In this document: one piece after another, positions 1 to 7,634 of the stretch
Layout: every line of letters begins with the position of its first letter
Position numbering within the stretch: position 1 is the first letter of the stretch
Virus record (IMG/VR): IMGVR_UViG_3300001533_000415
Coordinates: 1 to 31,208 of that record
From: a virus
Direction: 5' to 3' (one strand)
Length of the DNA stretch: 31,208 bases
The notes under the pieces: model-generated
Seen by the model: only the letters and a program-made list of their open reading frames with translations
Database searches by the model: none
What the model was told of the DNA's origin: nothing
Made by a program: the position numbers and the translations under genes

Positions 1-64
1 TTAGTCTCCTATGCTATTTGAGTATCTCTTTGATATGAGATACTCAAAGAGCATAGGAGACTAA
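1..64. repeat. 64-nt near-perfect inverted repeat at left edge
   Basis: Bases 1-28 pair with 37-64 at 27 of 28 positions, with the only mismatch at 16/49, around an 8-nt centre. The right arm contains AGGAGA at 55-60, the ribosome binding site of the TTG start at 68, so in RNA the hairpin would hide that site. No T-run follows, so it does not look like a terminator. It may be a translational switch, a protein-binding palindrome or a fold-back artefact of a contig end. The palindrome itself is certain; its role is not. Confidence 0.85.
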
Positions 65-67
65 TGC

Positions 68-682
68 TTGAAAGAATTAAAGAGTTTAACTGCGCCGATG
101 GAAACAGTTAGTACGCTTGAAGCACTAAAGATTTTTGGAGACGACGCATTGCCTGTTTTGCAGGAAAAACTTATTTCCCTTGAGAAAAAACTTGAGTTTG
201 AGAAATCATTGCTTGAAGCACATGGGGGGCTATACAAGGTGGAATTTAGATTAACCCTCAAATACGCAGACGTACCCTTTTCCCAAACGGAACTGATAGA
301 GCCTTTGTTTGCGATTTTACATGGTAGAAAAGTAGAAGAGCTGAAAAGGAAACTTGAAACTACTGAGAGGGAATACAAGCGAATCAGGTTTGCCCTTAAG
401 TCCGCTAACCAGTGGGTAGATACTGGAAAGATTCAGTCTTTGGATGTTGAAGGAGCAAAGCAGTACCCCGTTGAAAGATTAATAACGGGCGAGGTTAGAG
501 GTAGCGGTAAAATCAAACACGCTTTTTGCCCATTCCACGAAGAAACCAACCCCTCCTTTTGCATTTACACAGACACTAACAGCTATTATTGCTTCTCCTG
601 TAAAGAGGGAGGAGATGTAATTGATCTATGTATGAAGTTAAAAAAGATAGGGTTTAGAGAGGCGGTTGAGTTTTTGTCATGA
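68..682 (+). CDS. DNA primase-type CHC2 zinc finger protein
   Basis: This 204-residue protein ends in a zinc finger like the N-terminal domain of bacterial DnaG and phage primases. The ligands are C154, H157, C175 and C178, in CPFHEETNPSF and YYCFSCKEGGDVIDL. In primases this domain binds single-stranded DNA and helps choose priming sites. The first 110 residues are charged and probably helical or coiled coil, with no recognised domain. No TOPRIM catalytic domain follows, so it cannot prime alone; it may recruit a partner or load the ATPase two genes downstream. The TTG start at 68 is chosen because AGGAGA lies 7 nt upstream, inside the palindrome; the ATG at 64 is in another frame and soon meets a stop. 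The stop overlaps the next start by 4 nt. The fold is confident, the exact role inferred. Confidence 0.8.
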   Translation: MKELKSLTAPMETVSTLEALKIFGDDALPVLQEKLISLEKKLEFEKSLLEAHGGLYKVEFRLTLKYADVPFSQTELIEPLFAILHGRKVEELKRKLETTEREYKRIRFALKSANQWVDTGKIQSLDVEGAKQYPVERLITGEVRGSGKIKHAFCPFHEETNPSFCIYTDTNSYYCFSCKEGGDVIDLCMKLKKIGFREAVEFLS

Positions 683-1539
683 ACGGTAACGGGTTTATAA
701 AATTTAACAGAGATAACAACGATAACTTCCTGGATATGCTGCTCGAGCGTCATACCGCTTTTTGTTTGCTTACCCTTGTAGCCTATCGAGCCAAGCGGAC
801 TAACAGGCACAAAATTAAGACCTTGAAGATGAATCAATGCTACATAGGGGACTATGAATCATACGGGGTAACCAGACAAATCTACAGAACGGACAAGGAG
901 TTCCTCGAAAAGTGGGGTTTTATAACCACCGAAACAACCAACAAGGGAACCGTTGCAACGCTTGTAGATACAACAATATTTGATGTTAACGCCGAGGGAA
1001 CTCACCAACTAGCTAACCAACGACTAACCAACCAGCAACCAACAACTAACCAACCAGCAACCACCGAAACAACCAACAAGGGAACCGTCGCGACGCTTAC
1101 AGGTACAACAATATTTGACATTAATGCTGGGGCAACTAACCAACCAGCTAACCAACCACTAACCAACGAGCAACCACCGACTAACCAACCAGCAACCACT
1201 AACAAAGAATGTAAGAAGGAAAGAAAGAAAGAAATAATACAAGAGGCCGAATCTTTAATTGAAATATTCAATTATATATGGGGAACTAATTACAGATCCC
1301 ATCGTAGCTGGTTAAATAATTTCAAGAAGTGGAGGGAGGTTTATTCCCTAGAGGATATAAAGCAGGCCATAGAGAACGCAAAGGCGGATCCTTGGTGGAA
1401 GGACAAGTTGGATCTGGATAAACTGCTAAGGACGCACGAAGACCGTATCGGGCAGCTGCTTAACAGGAAGCTTAAGAAGAAGCCTTCGAGGGAAGAGGCT
1501 GAGCAAGAATTAATAAATTTAGTTGAAAGGGGTTTGTAA
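679..1539 (+). CDS. Phage replication initiator-like winged-helix protein
   Basis: This 286-residue protein probably recognises the phage origin. Residues 1 to about 85 resemble the winged-helix N-termini of phage replication proteins, ending in the typical EKWGFITTETTNKGTVATL. A low-complexity T/N/Q/P linker follows, made of two tandem 45-residue copies (about residues 85-174). The C-terminal part (residues 190-286), with IEIFNYIWGTNYRS and WLNNFKKWREVYSLEDIKQA, resembles the helical C-terminal domain of DnaD/O-type replication proteins. The linker DNA forms an iteron-like array (separate entry), as in lambda O, where the origin lies inside the initiator gene. It lies between the primase-type zinc finger gene (4-nt overlap) and the RecA-fold ATPase gene (1-nt overlap). 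Initiator function is inferred from domain pattern and position. Confidence 0.7.
   Translation: MNGNGFIKFNRDNNDNFLDMLLERHTAFCLLTLVAYRAKRTNRHKIKTLKMNQCYIGDYESYGVTRQIYRTDKEFLEKWGFITTETTNKGTVATLVDTTIFDVNAEGTHQLANQRLTNQQPTTNQPATTETTNKGTVATLTGTTIFDINAGATNQPANQPLTNEQPPTNQPATTNKECKKERKKEIIQEAESLIEIFNYIWGTNYRSHRSWLNNFKKWREVYSLEDIKQAIENAKADPWWKDKLDLDKLLRTHEDRIGQLLNRKLKKKPSREEAEQELINLVERGL
931..1200 (+). repeat. Two tandem 135-bp repeats inside the initiator gene
   Basis: Copy 1 is 931-1065 and copy 2 is 1066-1200. Each opens with GAAACAACCAACAAGGGAAC and ends in AACCAACCAGCAACCAC(C/T). The 135-bp unit is 45 codons, so the duplication keeps the reading frame. It repeats part of the winged-helix wing together with the T/N/Q/P linker. 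Confidence 0.85.
1013..1280 (+). other. Candidate replication origin: iteron-like array plus AT-rich segment
   Basis: CTAACCAAC(C/G) occurs at 1013, 1024, 1046, 1136, 1148, 1159 and 1181. Spacings within each cluster are 11, 22, 12, 11 and 22 bp, close to whole helical turns. Just downstream, about 1203-1280, lies a purine- and AT-rich stretch that could be an unwinding element. Regularly spaced repeats beside an AT-rich segment in an initiator gene match the lambda-type origin plan. The repeats are seen directly; origin function is inferred. Confidence 0.5.
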
Positions 1540-2432
1540 TGGGACTAAGATTTGAAGAGATCGCATTAATTGAGACGGGGGAGCCTTTGTTGGATCGTTG
1601 CCTTAACGGGGGATTAAGATCTAACGGGGCGTACATGATAGCCAGTGAACAGAAGGCGGGTAAGTCTTCTCTTGCCCGCAAGTTGTTATTTAATTTTCTC
1701 TCTCTTGGCAGAAAGGTTTTATACTTTGACACCGAGCAGGTATTTCTTGAGGTAGTTCGTTCTATGCTTGCCACGCAATTACGAAAGCCTTATGGGCAGG
1801 TAACCGAAGAAGATTTTGAAAGCATAGACCCAATACTTGAGAATTTAATTTGTCACGATTCCACGGAAATAGGAGAGATATTTGAGAAAGAGGGGAAGTT
1901 TGACTTTGCGGCTCTAGAGAGGGAGATTGAGAACAAGGTGGGGCACGGTGCGGAGATAATATTCTATGACAACGTAACCGGCCTTGGAGCAACAGGATCT
2001 ACTCAAGAACGCATGAAGTTGGTTGGAATGCTGCAACGAGTTTCTAAGAAAAACAATGTACTTGTGGTCCTGGTAGGACACACACCAAGCATAGAGGTAG
2101 ACACCCTAACTAGAGATGTTATTGATAAGGCGGTAGAAACAGGGCAGTTTGATGCAATTCTTAATTCAACAAGAAGGATAGTTAAGCGCCCCGCAAAACC
2201 TTTTGGTGGTAGTGTTAATACTCAGTTTGATGCAATATTTATGATTTGGAGATTGTTCCAGTACTGGGATGCTCCCAACCTTGCTTCTAAATCCTGGCTA
2301 ATTGTTGAGGAGACCAGGTACACAAAACCATTTACAATCGGGATGGAATTTGACGGGAGCTGCGGCCATTTCGAGTTTAAGCAGGTGATCGGGGATGACA
2401 TGGGAGCTTTGGGGGGGTGGAAGACAATCTAA
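1539..2432 (+). CDS. RecA-fold ATPase, probable replicative helicase or loader
   Basis: This 297-residue protein has the core of RecA/DnaB-type P-loop ATPases. The Walker A is ASEQKAGKSS (residues 35-44), a catalytic-glutamate strand YFDTEQ sits at 62-67, the Walker B is IIFYDNV (140-146), and VVLVGH (about 176-181) looks like the sensor strand before DNA-binding loops. It lacks a DnaB N-terminal domain, so it is a compact phage ATPase of the RepA/AAA_25 kind. Following the primase-type zinc finger and the initiator, it most likely unwinds DNA at the origin; a recombination role is the alternative. Its ATG overlaps the previous TAA by one base. The GTG of the next gene lies inside its 3' end. 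Confidence 0.75.
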   Translation: MGLRFEEIALIETGEPLLDRCLNGGLRSNGAYMIASEQKAGKSSLARKLLFNFLSLGRKVLYFDTEQVFLEVVRSMLATQLRKPYGQVTEEDFESIDPILENLICHDSTEIGEIFEKEGKFDFAALEREIENKVGHGAEIIFYDNVTGLGATGSTQERMKLVGMLQRVSKKNNVLVVLVGHTPSIEVDTLTRDVIDKAVETGQFDAILNSTRRIVKRPAKPFGGSVNTQFDAIFMIWRLFQYWDAPNLASKSWLIVEETRYTKPFTIGMEFDGSCGHFEFKQVIGDDMGALGGWKTI

Positions 2433-2674
2433 AACAAAAACTCCGAGACGCTCTGTCCTCAAACATTTACTCCGAGATGCAAAAGGAAAGCCTATTAAGC
2501 CAGTATAGAGAGCGTTACGACAGTACATTCGGGGATAAGGACTTTGATATTTACAAGTACGTAGGCTGGCGAGACTTTATGTTAGAATACGATTATGAAA
2601 ACACCCAGCGACCAGTTGGTAAAGATTTCAATGTCCAAGATTCCCGTAGACCAACCTTTGGAACTTGGAGATGA
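2417..2674 (+). CDS. Small hypothetical protein
   Basis: This is an 85-residue charged protein with a helical, Lys/Glu-rich first half and an aromatic segment (FDIYKYVGWRDFMLEYDYEN) in the middle. No family is recognised. It starts at a GTG just after a G-rich stretch inside the end of the ATPase gene, and the next small gene begins inside its 3' end. The position between replication and packaging genes suggests a small accessory protein. Confidence 0.55.
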   Translation: MEDNLKQKLRDALSSNIYSEMQKESLLSQYRERYDSTFGDKDFDIYKYVGWRDFMLEYDYENTQRPVGKDFNVQDSRRPTFGTWR

Positions 2675-2792
2675 CGTTAAACTTTTTATTCAGGGCAATA
2701 TTACGAAACTATCTCATGAGGATAACCAAGACGGGACTTACGATCAGGTTTACATAGTTAAAGGCGTATTGGCCGAGGTGTTAAAGGATTAG
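2631..2792 (+). CDS. Small hypothetical phage protein (about 53 aa)
   Basis: The protein reads MSKIPVDQPLELGDDVKLFI and continues through an IxGxITKLSHEDNQDGTYDQ segment to a short beta-rich end. This compact one-sheet style is common in small phage proteins of unknown function near terminase genes. I prefer the ATG at 2631, where the conserved-looking part begins; an in-frame ATG at 2595 would add 12 residues. It ends in TAG, and the small terminase gene resumes in the same frame two codons later (TAG CAG ATG). Confidence 0.5.
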   Translation: MSKIPVDQPLELGDDVKLFIQGNITKLSHEDNQDGTYDQVYIVKGVLAEVLKD

Positions 2793-2795
2793 CAG

Positions 2796-3227
2796 ATGAG
2801 TGGTGAGACTGACAAGGAGGTTTTGCCCACAGAGGCGGGTGAACAAAGGGTTAGCAGTGAGGAGGAGTTCCGCCCAACCCCGGCCATGATTTTATGGGCT
2901 GACACAAAAGCTCGAATGGTCGGAGAGCCTAATACAGTAATAGCGGAAGAGGCTAACATAGCGGAGCAAACCTTTTACCGATGGCGTAGAACCATACCTG
3001 GATTCATGGATTGGTATATACAGGAATATCGTAAGAGGCGTTACAGAATAATTCCTGAACTAGACGAGTTAACCATGAAGTATGCTAAAAGAGGCAGCTT
3101 TCAACACCTTGAGCTTATGACCAAAAAGGTTGGTGATTACCCGCAAGAAGCTCCAACACAAGCAACTCAGGTAGTCGTCAACAACGTAGTAGAAAAGCAG
3201 AAAGATAAATACAACCTGGATGAATAA
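2796..3227 (+). CDS. Terminase small subunit (helix-turn-helix)
   Basis: This 143-residue protein lies directly before the large terminase and has the expected size. Residues about 30-70 form a helix-turn-helix: WADTKARMVGEPNTVIAEEA, then NIAEQTFYRWRRTIPGF, like the phBC6A51-type small terminases. It would bind the packaging site on phage DNA and deliver it to the motor. The C-terminal part carries an Asp/Glu/Lys helix and a polar tail that may contact the large subunit. Its 3' end overlaps the large-subunit start by 8 nt, which suggests coupled translation. The call rests on position, size and the helix-turn-helix. Confidence 0.75.
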   Translation: MSGETDKEVLPTEAGEQRVSSEEEFRPTPAMILWADTKARMVGEPNTVIAEEANIAEQTFYRWRRTIPGFMDWYIQEYRKRRYRIIPELDELTMKYAKRGSFQHLELMTKKVGDYPQEAPTQATQVVVNNVVEKQKDKYNLDE

Positions 3228-4029
3228 GGGTTACAAAGATTTTATCGAGGAAAACCTAAAGATCGTAAACAAAGAAGGTGAGCTGGTTGACTTCGTTCTA
3301 AATGATGTCCAAAGGAAGTTTATCACTGAGGATATAACTGGTAGAGATATCGTACTCAAGGCAAGGCAACAAGGCTTCTCGTCAGTTATTCTAGGGCTCT
3401 ATACAGCGGACTTTCTTCTCAAGGAACATACCTTCAATGTTGTAGTAGCAGACGACACAGATAACGCCAAAGGACTTCTAAAGCGGGTTAAAGATTTTGT
3501 TAACTTCTGGTGTGAGGCAAACGGTCTTGAGGCCAAAAACATCCTCCGCTATAACTCCAAGTACGAGCTTTACTTTGAGGAGATGGACAGTACCTATGTT
3601 ATTGGTACAGCACAGAACACTAACTTTGGTAGGTCTAAAACAATTACAAATCTTCACTTATCGGAGGCGGCGTTCTACCCCCATTTTAGGGAGATAATCG
3701 CAGGAGCCATGCAGGCAGTAGTACCAACAGGAAGGGCAATTATTGAGACAACAGCCAACGGTTTTAATGAGTTCAAGACTTACTGGGATGAGACTAAGCG
3801 AGGTGAAACATCCTTCACAGGCCACTTCTACCCCGCACAAGACTTCTACTCAGCGGATTTTCTAACCCAAAAGGAAACAGAGCTGGGCAGGCTCTTTAAG
3901 CAGGAATACCCCAGATCCCCGCAAGATGCCTTCATAACATCGGGGGATAACTACTTCTCACAAGACGCTTTGGAGTACTACCTGAGGGCAGTTAAAGAGC
4001 CAATAAAAGAGGGAGTTATTTATGTTTAG
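3220..4029 (+). CDS. terL: Terminase large subunit, ATPase part
   Basis: This 269-residue product is the N-terminal motor domain of a large terminase, which drives DNA into the prohead through the portal. An adenine-binding-like motif LNDVQRKF lies at 27-34, a terminase-type Walker A KARQQGFSS at 47-55, a Walker B NLHLSE with catalytic E149 at 144-149, and a coupling motif ETTANGF at 176-182. It ends YV followed by two TAG codons (4027 and 4030); the nuclease domain continues in the same frame at 4039. Complete phage large terminases carry both domains in about 450-550 residues, so this is half of one. Natural split, recent nonsense mutation, suppression or a sequencing error are all possible. 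Confidence 0.88.
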   Translation: MNKGYKDFIEENLKIVNKEGELVDFVLNDVQRKFITEDITGRDIVLKARQQGFSSVILGLYTADFLLKEHTFNVVVADDTDNAKGLLKRVKDFVNFWCEANGLEAKNILRYNSKYELYFEEMDSTYVIGTAQNTNFGRSKTITNLHLSEAAFYPHFREIIAGAMQAVVPTGRAIIETTANGFNEFKTYWDETKRGETSFTGHFYPAQDFYSADFLTQKETELGRLFKQEYPRSPQDAFITSGDNYFSQDALEYYLRAVKEPIKEGVIYV

Positions 4030-4038
4030 TAGAGTGTC

Positions 4039-4695
4039 ATGAGCTTCAGACAATATCGCCCCATTGAGAGCGGGGAGTTTCTAGTAGCGGGTTTTGATAT
4101 GGCTATGGGAGGTCCCGACTATTCAGCGTGTGCGTTTATCTCAAAGACTAAAGTTGATATACCCCTTATCTACCACGCACATGCCATAGCAACAGAAGCC
4201 ACAAATGAGGTTGTCCCGGTGCTTGAGAAGATCTACCAGAAGACAGGAGTACCCCCTGTAATAGCCCCGGAGCGAAATAGCGGGGGAGTATTTGAGATTG
4301 ACAGGATGGTGGCTATGAACAGGACGGGTAACTTTAAAATATTCAAAGAGCCCACAGGAGTAGGCTCCACATCAAACCCAGAGGAGAGGCGTTACGGCTG
4401 GACTACTACTTCAACTACAAGACCCAAGATGCTTGAGGATTTGAAAAACGCCATAGACAATAGGCTTCTTGGTATTTATGACAGTGAGCTTGTAAACGAG
4501 ATGTTTGCATTTGTTGTTAACCAATCTACTACTGGCTGGAAAGCACAGGCAGAGTCCGGGGCGCATGACGACATAGTTATGGCCGCAGCAATTGCTTTTC
4601 AAGTCTATCAGAAGGAGGAACAACCAAGGGACCTAGACTCGTTGATGCAGGAGTTACCCGACGACAAGTTATTTACAGGAGGATTTTATGGATAA
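4039..4695 (+). CDS. terL: Terminase large subunit, RNase H-fold nuclease part
   Basis: This 218-residue product is the C-terminal nuclease domain that cuts the concatemer at the start and end of packaging. Acidic metal ligands are D20 in VAGFDMAMGG, E78 in APERN and D177/D178 in GAHDDIV, the usual pattern of terminase nucleases. It is in the same frame as the ATPase part, separated only by TAG TAG AGT GTC. No good ribosome binding site precedes the ATG at 4039, so translation may rely on coupling or read-through. Joined, the two parts span 3220-4695, about 491 residues, normal for an intact large terminase. Its 3' end overlaps the next gene by 8 nt. Confidence 0.88.
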   Translation: MSFRQYRPIESGEFLVAGFDMAMGGPDYSACAFISKTKVDIPLIYHAHAIATEATNEVVPVLEKIYQKTGVPPVIAPERNSGGVFEIDRMVAMNRTGNFKIFKEPTGVGSTSNPEERRYGWTTTSTTRPKMLEDLKNAIDNRLLGIYDSELVNEMFAFVVNQSTTGWKAQAESGAHDDIVMAAAIAFQVYQKEEQPRDLDSLMQELPDDKLFTGGFYG

Positions 4696-5020
4696 CTATG
4701 TTAAGAGAAACACCTCCGTTTTTACAGAGCTTGAGGCTTTAATTGAAAAGGTAGCCTATGGGAGCCTTGATATAAAGCTCGATGTGCATAACAGGCGAAT
4801 AACAAAGTTAACCGTCTACGGACAAAAAAGAAGTGTTTATAATTCCAACGTACCTAACAAGCTTGTTAAGGATATCGCCAGTCGCCTTAGAAGTGCCTTA
4901 GAATCTCACGAAGATACGAAGATGACATTTATTATTGAAACCAAGGACGGGGCTCCTAAAGAGGCTCTCTGGCTCTCAGAGCTCACAAGGAACTATGACC
5001 GTTTGGACAGTACAAGATAA
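4688..5020 (+). CDS. Small DUF2292-like protein
   Basis: This 110-residue protein contains LEALIEKVAYGSLDIKLDVH followed by NRRITKLTVYGQKR, which resembles the short DUF2292 pattern (aromatic-GS, a beta hairpin, then a basic end). The function of that family is unknown to me. The second half is helical and acidic. GGAGG lies just upstream and the start overlaps the nuclease gene by 8 nt. It is the last gene before a double hairpin and terminator, so it closes the packaging operon. The family call is tentative. Confidence 0.6.
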   Translation: MDNYVKRNTSVFTELEALIEKVAYGSLDIKLDVHNRRITKLTVYGQKRSVYNSNVPNKLVKDIASRLRSALESHEDTKMTFIIETKDGAPKEALWLSELTRNYDRLDSTR

Positions 5021-5054
5021 TTGTGATAGTCTTTAACTAACTAAATTTAGGGCT

Positions 5055-5105
5055 TAGCCTGCCTTTACAGGCTACGCGCCACCTTACAAAAGGGTGGCCT
5101 TTTTT
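5055..5105 (+). terminator. Tandem hairpins with intrinsic terminator before portal
   Basis: The first hairpin pairs 5055-5061 (TAGCCTG) with 5068-5074. The second pairs 5078-5085 (GCCACCTT) with 5091-5098 around ACAAA and is followed by six T at 5100-5105. The portal ATG starts at the next base. The right arm contains AGGGTGG, the only Shine-Dalgarno-like sequence for the portal, so the hairpin could also tune its translation. Confidence 0.8.
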
Positions 5106-6923
5106 ATGGCTAAAAACAAAACAAAAACCAAAGAGGACGTTTCTAAAATCATAGACCAGTACAAGCGAGCGTGGGATTACAATCAGCCTGTCAGAGATAT
5201 CGCACGAAAGGCTGAGAAGGTAGTCTACGGCTCTCTAAATGACAGCATTACGGACAACACCAGATCCCAAGTAAATGATCCTAGACTCCTAACAATCATG
5301 ATGGAGAGATCCTTTAGGGTTATGAGTCAGCTTGCGACGGGTAAGGTTAGAACTCTAACTAGAAAGGATAAGGGTAAGGGCCAGTTCATGGGCCTTGTTC
5401 TCCATAACTACGTGGAACCAAACGCTAAGTCTCAGTGGGATATCCTAACCAAGCTTAGAATGGTTAACTTCTACTCTAACGTTTACGGAACCATAGGAGT
5501 TCTTGTTGATTACGTTATAACTGATGACTACGTTGGTCCCGATTTCCAAATAATTCCTTTCAGGGATCTAGTACAACAGCCCGGTAAGATATCCGTTGAA
5601 GACTGCGACTATGTATTTATAAAAACTAAAGTTACCAGATCATATCTAAAAAGCTTAAGGGGCAGGGGTAGTTGGAATAGTGACGCAATAGACAAACTTC
5701 TTGGGGTAACCGAGGGAACCAAATCAAACATTGATGATGCGGATATCGAAGAACAAACATGGGGTGAGGAGAAGTACGGCGGGGACTTTACAGCCGAAGG
5801 AGACTATGCGGAGATTGACCTTGTTACAAAATACGAGAGAGACACTTGGACTACTGTTTCGTTAAGACATGCCGAATTACCTCCTCTAAGAACCATTGAT
5901 AACCCCCACAAGAACCATGAGATACCTGTTAAGATAAAAACCTCTTTCCCGTTACTTGATAGGTTTGCAGGGCTAGGCGAGGTAGAGCGCGGGCTTCCAT
6001 TGCAGAACGCCATTAACAGCCTGATTAACCTTTACTTAGATGGGGTAAAGTTTTCAATATTCCCGCCCACTAAGATTGATTTAACCAAGGTAGTTCCTTC
6101 TACAATCAAGATGCAACCTGGAGCTAAATGGGTAGTTAAAGACATGGGAGGCGTTCAGTCTCACGTTGTATCGCCTCAAGGGATAAACACGTTCCAAGAG
6201 ACCTACAAGTTCTTCATAGCAGCTCTTATGAACCAGTCAGGTACTACAAATACCTCCGTATCAGAGAGTACTGATGTGAGTATGGGTAAAACCCCCAGAG
6301 CACTGGCTATGCAGGAGAACAGACAGAACGCAAGAGATAGCTTTGATCGTTTCATGATGGAGAGGTTTGTGGAGCAGGTGTATGACACTTTCCTTGACCT
6401 GATAGTTACAAAGCAGGAGAAGCCGATAACAGTAACCCTATTCGAAGAAGAGCTCGAGACCATAGTTAACAACCACCCCGACGCTGTTGATCTGTTCGAC
6501 TCAGGTGAGGGTGGGGAGATTATAATAAAACCTGAAGATATCAAGGACTGCGATTACAAGTTCTACATAGATGCCGGATCTACCTACAAGAAGGATGAAT
6601 ACGCCGAAGGAGAAACACTTCAAAACCTAATGGCCATGCTTATGCAACTTCCCAATGCAGCTAATCAGATAATGCAGACAGGTAACATTCAAATTGGTGG
6701 GCGTGTGGTTGACTTTGGTGAAATGCTTAAACGCTTTATCATCTCAAGAGGTGTGCAGGATTGGGATAAAATAATCAAGGATAGTGCTGAGGTTGGTGGG
6801 GCTATCGGCTTTGATGATGAACAGTTGAACGCCATCTACCAAGAGTTACAAGGACAACAGCCCGGCACTCCCCCACAACAAGAAGTACCCACACAAGGAA
6901 TGCCTCCCGGAGGGATGATGTAA
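5106..6923 (+). CDS. Portal protein (P22-like)
   Basis: This protein of about 605 residues has the size, order and sequence character of podovirus portal proteins, the dodecameric ring through which DNA enters and leaves the head. It lies after the terminase and before the scaffold and capsid. The N-terminal segment (AWDYNQPVRDIARKAEKVVYG) and the central YVFIKTKVTRSYLKSLRGRG region look like portal wing and clip parts. A long helix region with QSGTTNTSVSESTDVSMG precedes the C-terminal half, and a Pro/Gln/Gly-rich tail follows. I choose the ATG at 5106; a GTG at 5094 would add four residues from inside the terminator stem. Identification is by order, size and general resemblance. Confidence 0.75.
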   Translation: MAKNKTKTKEDVSKIIDQYKRAWDYNQPVRDIARKAEKVVYGSLNDSITDNTRSQVNDPRLLTIMMERSFRVMSQLATGKVRTLTRKDKGKGQFMGLVLHNYVEPNAKSQWDILTKLRMVNFYSNVYGTIGVLVDYVITDDYVGPDFQIIPFRDLVQQPGKISVEDCDYVFIKTKVTRSYLKSLRGRGSWNSDAIDKLLGVTEGTKSNIDDADIEEQTWGEEKYGGDFTAEGDYAEIDLVTKYERDTWTTVSLRHAELPPLRTIDNPHKNHEIPVKIKTSFPLLDRFAGLGEVERGLPLQNAINSLINLYLDGVKFSIFPPTKIDLTKVVPSTIKMQPGAKWVVKDMGGVQSHVVSPQGINTFQETYKFFIAALMNQSGTTNTSVSESTDVSMGKTPRALAMQENRQNARDSFDRFMMERFVEQVYDTFLDLIVTKQEKPITVTLFEEELETIVNNHPDAVDLFDSGEGGEIIIKPEDIKDCDYKFYIDAGSTYKKDEYAEGETLQNLMAMLMQLPNAANQIMQTGNIQIGGRVVDFGEMLKRFIISRGVQDWDKIIKDSAEVGGAIGFDDEQLNAIYQELQGQQPGTPPQQEVPTQGMPPGGMM

Positions 6924-6924
6924 C

Positions 6925-7230
6925 ATGGATACCTCCCTTCCTATAAATGCTAGCCAGCTATACAGAAAGGTTCAGCCTCCTGAGATCGAGAAGAACCATC
7001 CAAGGGATGTGGCCTTCTACGAATTACATGACACTAGGGCTTGGAAATACCTAAAAGAACAAATAAACCAGTACATTGAGCATTTAGAAAACACGTTAAA
7101 TATTACAGAGCACGATAGCGTCACCGATGTTGGATATAAATATCTAGCCGCTTCCGTTGCTAAGCAGTATTTAATTGATCTTAGAAATTCAATTGAAACA
7201 AGCTACTCAGTCGTCAAAGAATCCGAATAA
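6925..7230 (+). CDS. Hypothetical protein downstream of portal
   Basis: This 101-residue helical, charged protein has no recognised family. A long amphipathic helix (RAWKYLKEQINQYIEHLENT) fills the centre. It begins one base after the portal stop, so the two are surely co-transcribed. Small helical proteins at this position are often minor head or neck factors, but nothing specific can be claimed. Confidence 0.6.
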   Translation: MDTSLPINASQLYRKVQPPEIEKNHPRDVAFYELHDTRAWKYLKEQINQYIEHLENTLNITEHDSVTDVGYKYLAASVAKQYLIDLRNSIETSYSVVKESE

Positions 7231-7261
7231 CCTACCAGAAGATATAAACATAGAGGAGATA

Positions 7262-7429
7262 ATGGAACGTGCTAAACAAACAGCACGGGGGGCCAAGCAT
7301 GCCTGGAAACAACGCGGGGTATGGCTTGTATGCACCGGTTGTCCGCAGGAACACGCTATATGGGTTGGGAATAGTCGAAGGATGGTTGGTGTAAATGATG
7401 ACGGAAGCCCCAGGTTTGCAGACAGATAG
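7262..7429 (+). CDS. Small putative zinc-binding protein (55 aa)
   Basis: The 55-residue product contains WLVCTGCPQEHAIWVG, a Cys-x2-Cys plus nearby His that could form part of a metal site, though only two cysteines and one or two histidines are present. The ATG at 7262 is chosen because AGAGGAG lies 3-5 nt upstream; an open frame from 7175 would overlap the previous gene by 56 nt. It ends with TAG before a strong terminator. Function unknown. Confidence 0.6.
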   Translation: MERAKQTARGAKHAWKQRGVWLVCTGCPQEHAIWVGNSRRMVGVNDDGSPRFADR

Positions 7430-7483
7430 CTTGTCTGCTAGTATAAGAATAACTTTTTAGCTGGGAATAACCTAGTTACAGGA

Positions 7484-7513
7484 AGCCTCACGCACCGAGC
7501 GTGGGGCTTTTTT
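7484..7513 (+). terminator. Intrinsic terminator
   Basis: A 10-bp stem (7484-7493 with 7499-7508) with loop ACCGA and one T-G pair is followed by a T-run to 7513. It ends the portal operon and separates it from the scaffold gene. Confidence 0.9.
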
Positions 7514-7584
7514 GTTTGAGGTTTGAAAGGGGTTTTAGATGATCCCTTTTAGCTCTTAAATGACGGTTTAAGGCTAACGTTGGG

Positions 7585-7616
7585 TCGACACTACGATAGT
7601 GGAAGTCGGTATAAAT
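7585..7616 (+). promoter_or_regulatory. Weak promoter candidate with 13-nt palindrome
   Basis: TCGACA at 7585-7590 and TATAAAT at 7610-7616 could be -35 and -10 boxes with a long 19-nt spacer. A perfect CACTA-CGA-TAGTG palindrome (7589-7601) overlaps the -35 and could be an operator. The gap after the terminator needs a promoter or read-through to express the scaffold gene. The spacer is longer than ideal. Confidence 0.25.
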
Positions 7617-7634
7617 TTTGAGAGGTAAATATTT

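Noticed and set aside
931-1200. CRISPR-like array
   Set aside because: The repeats are inside a gene, keep the reading frame and lack unique spacers of even length.
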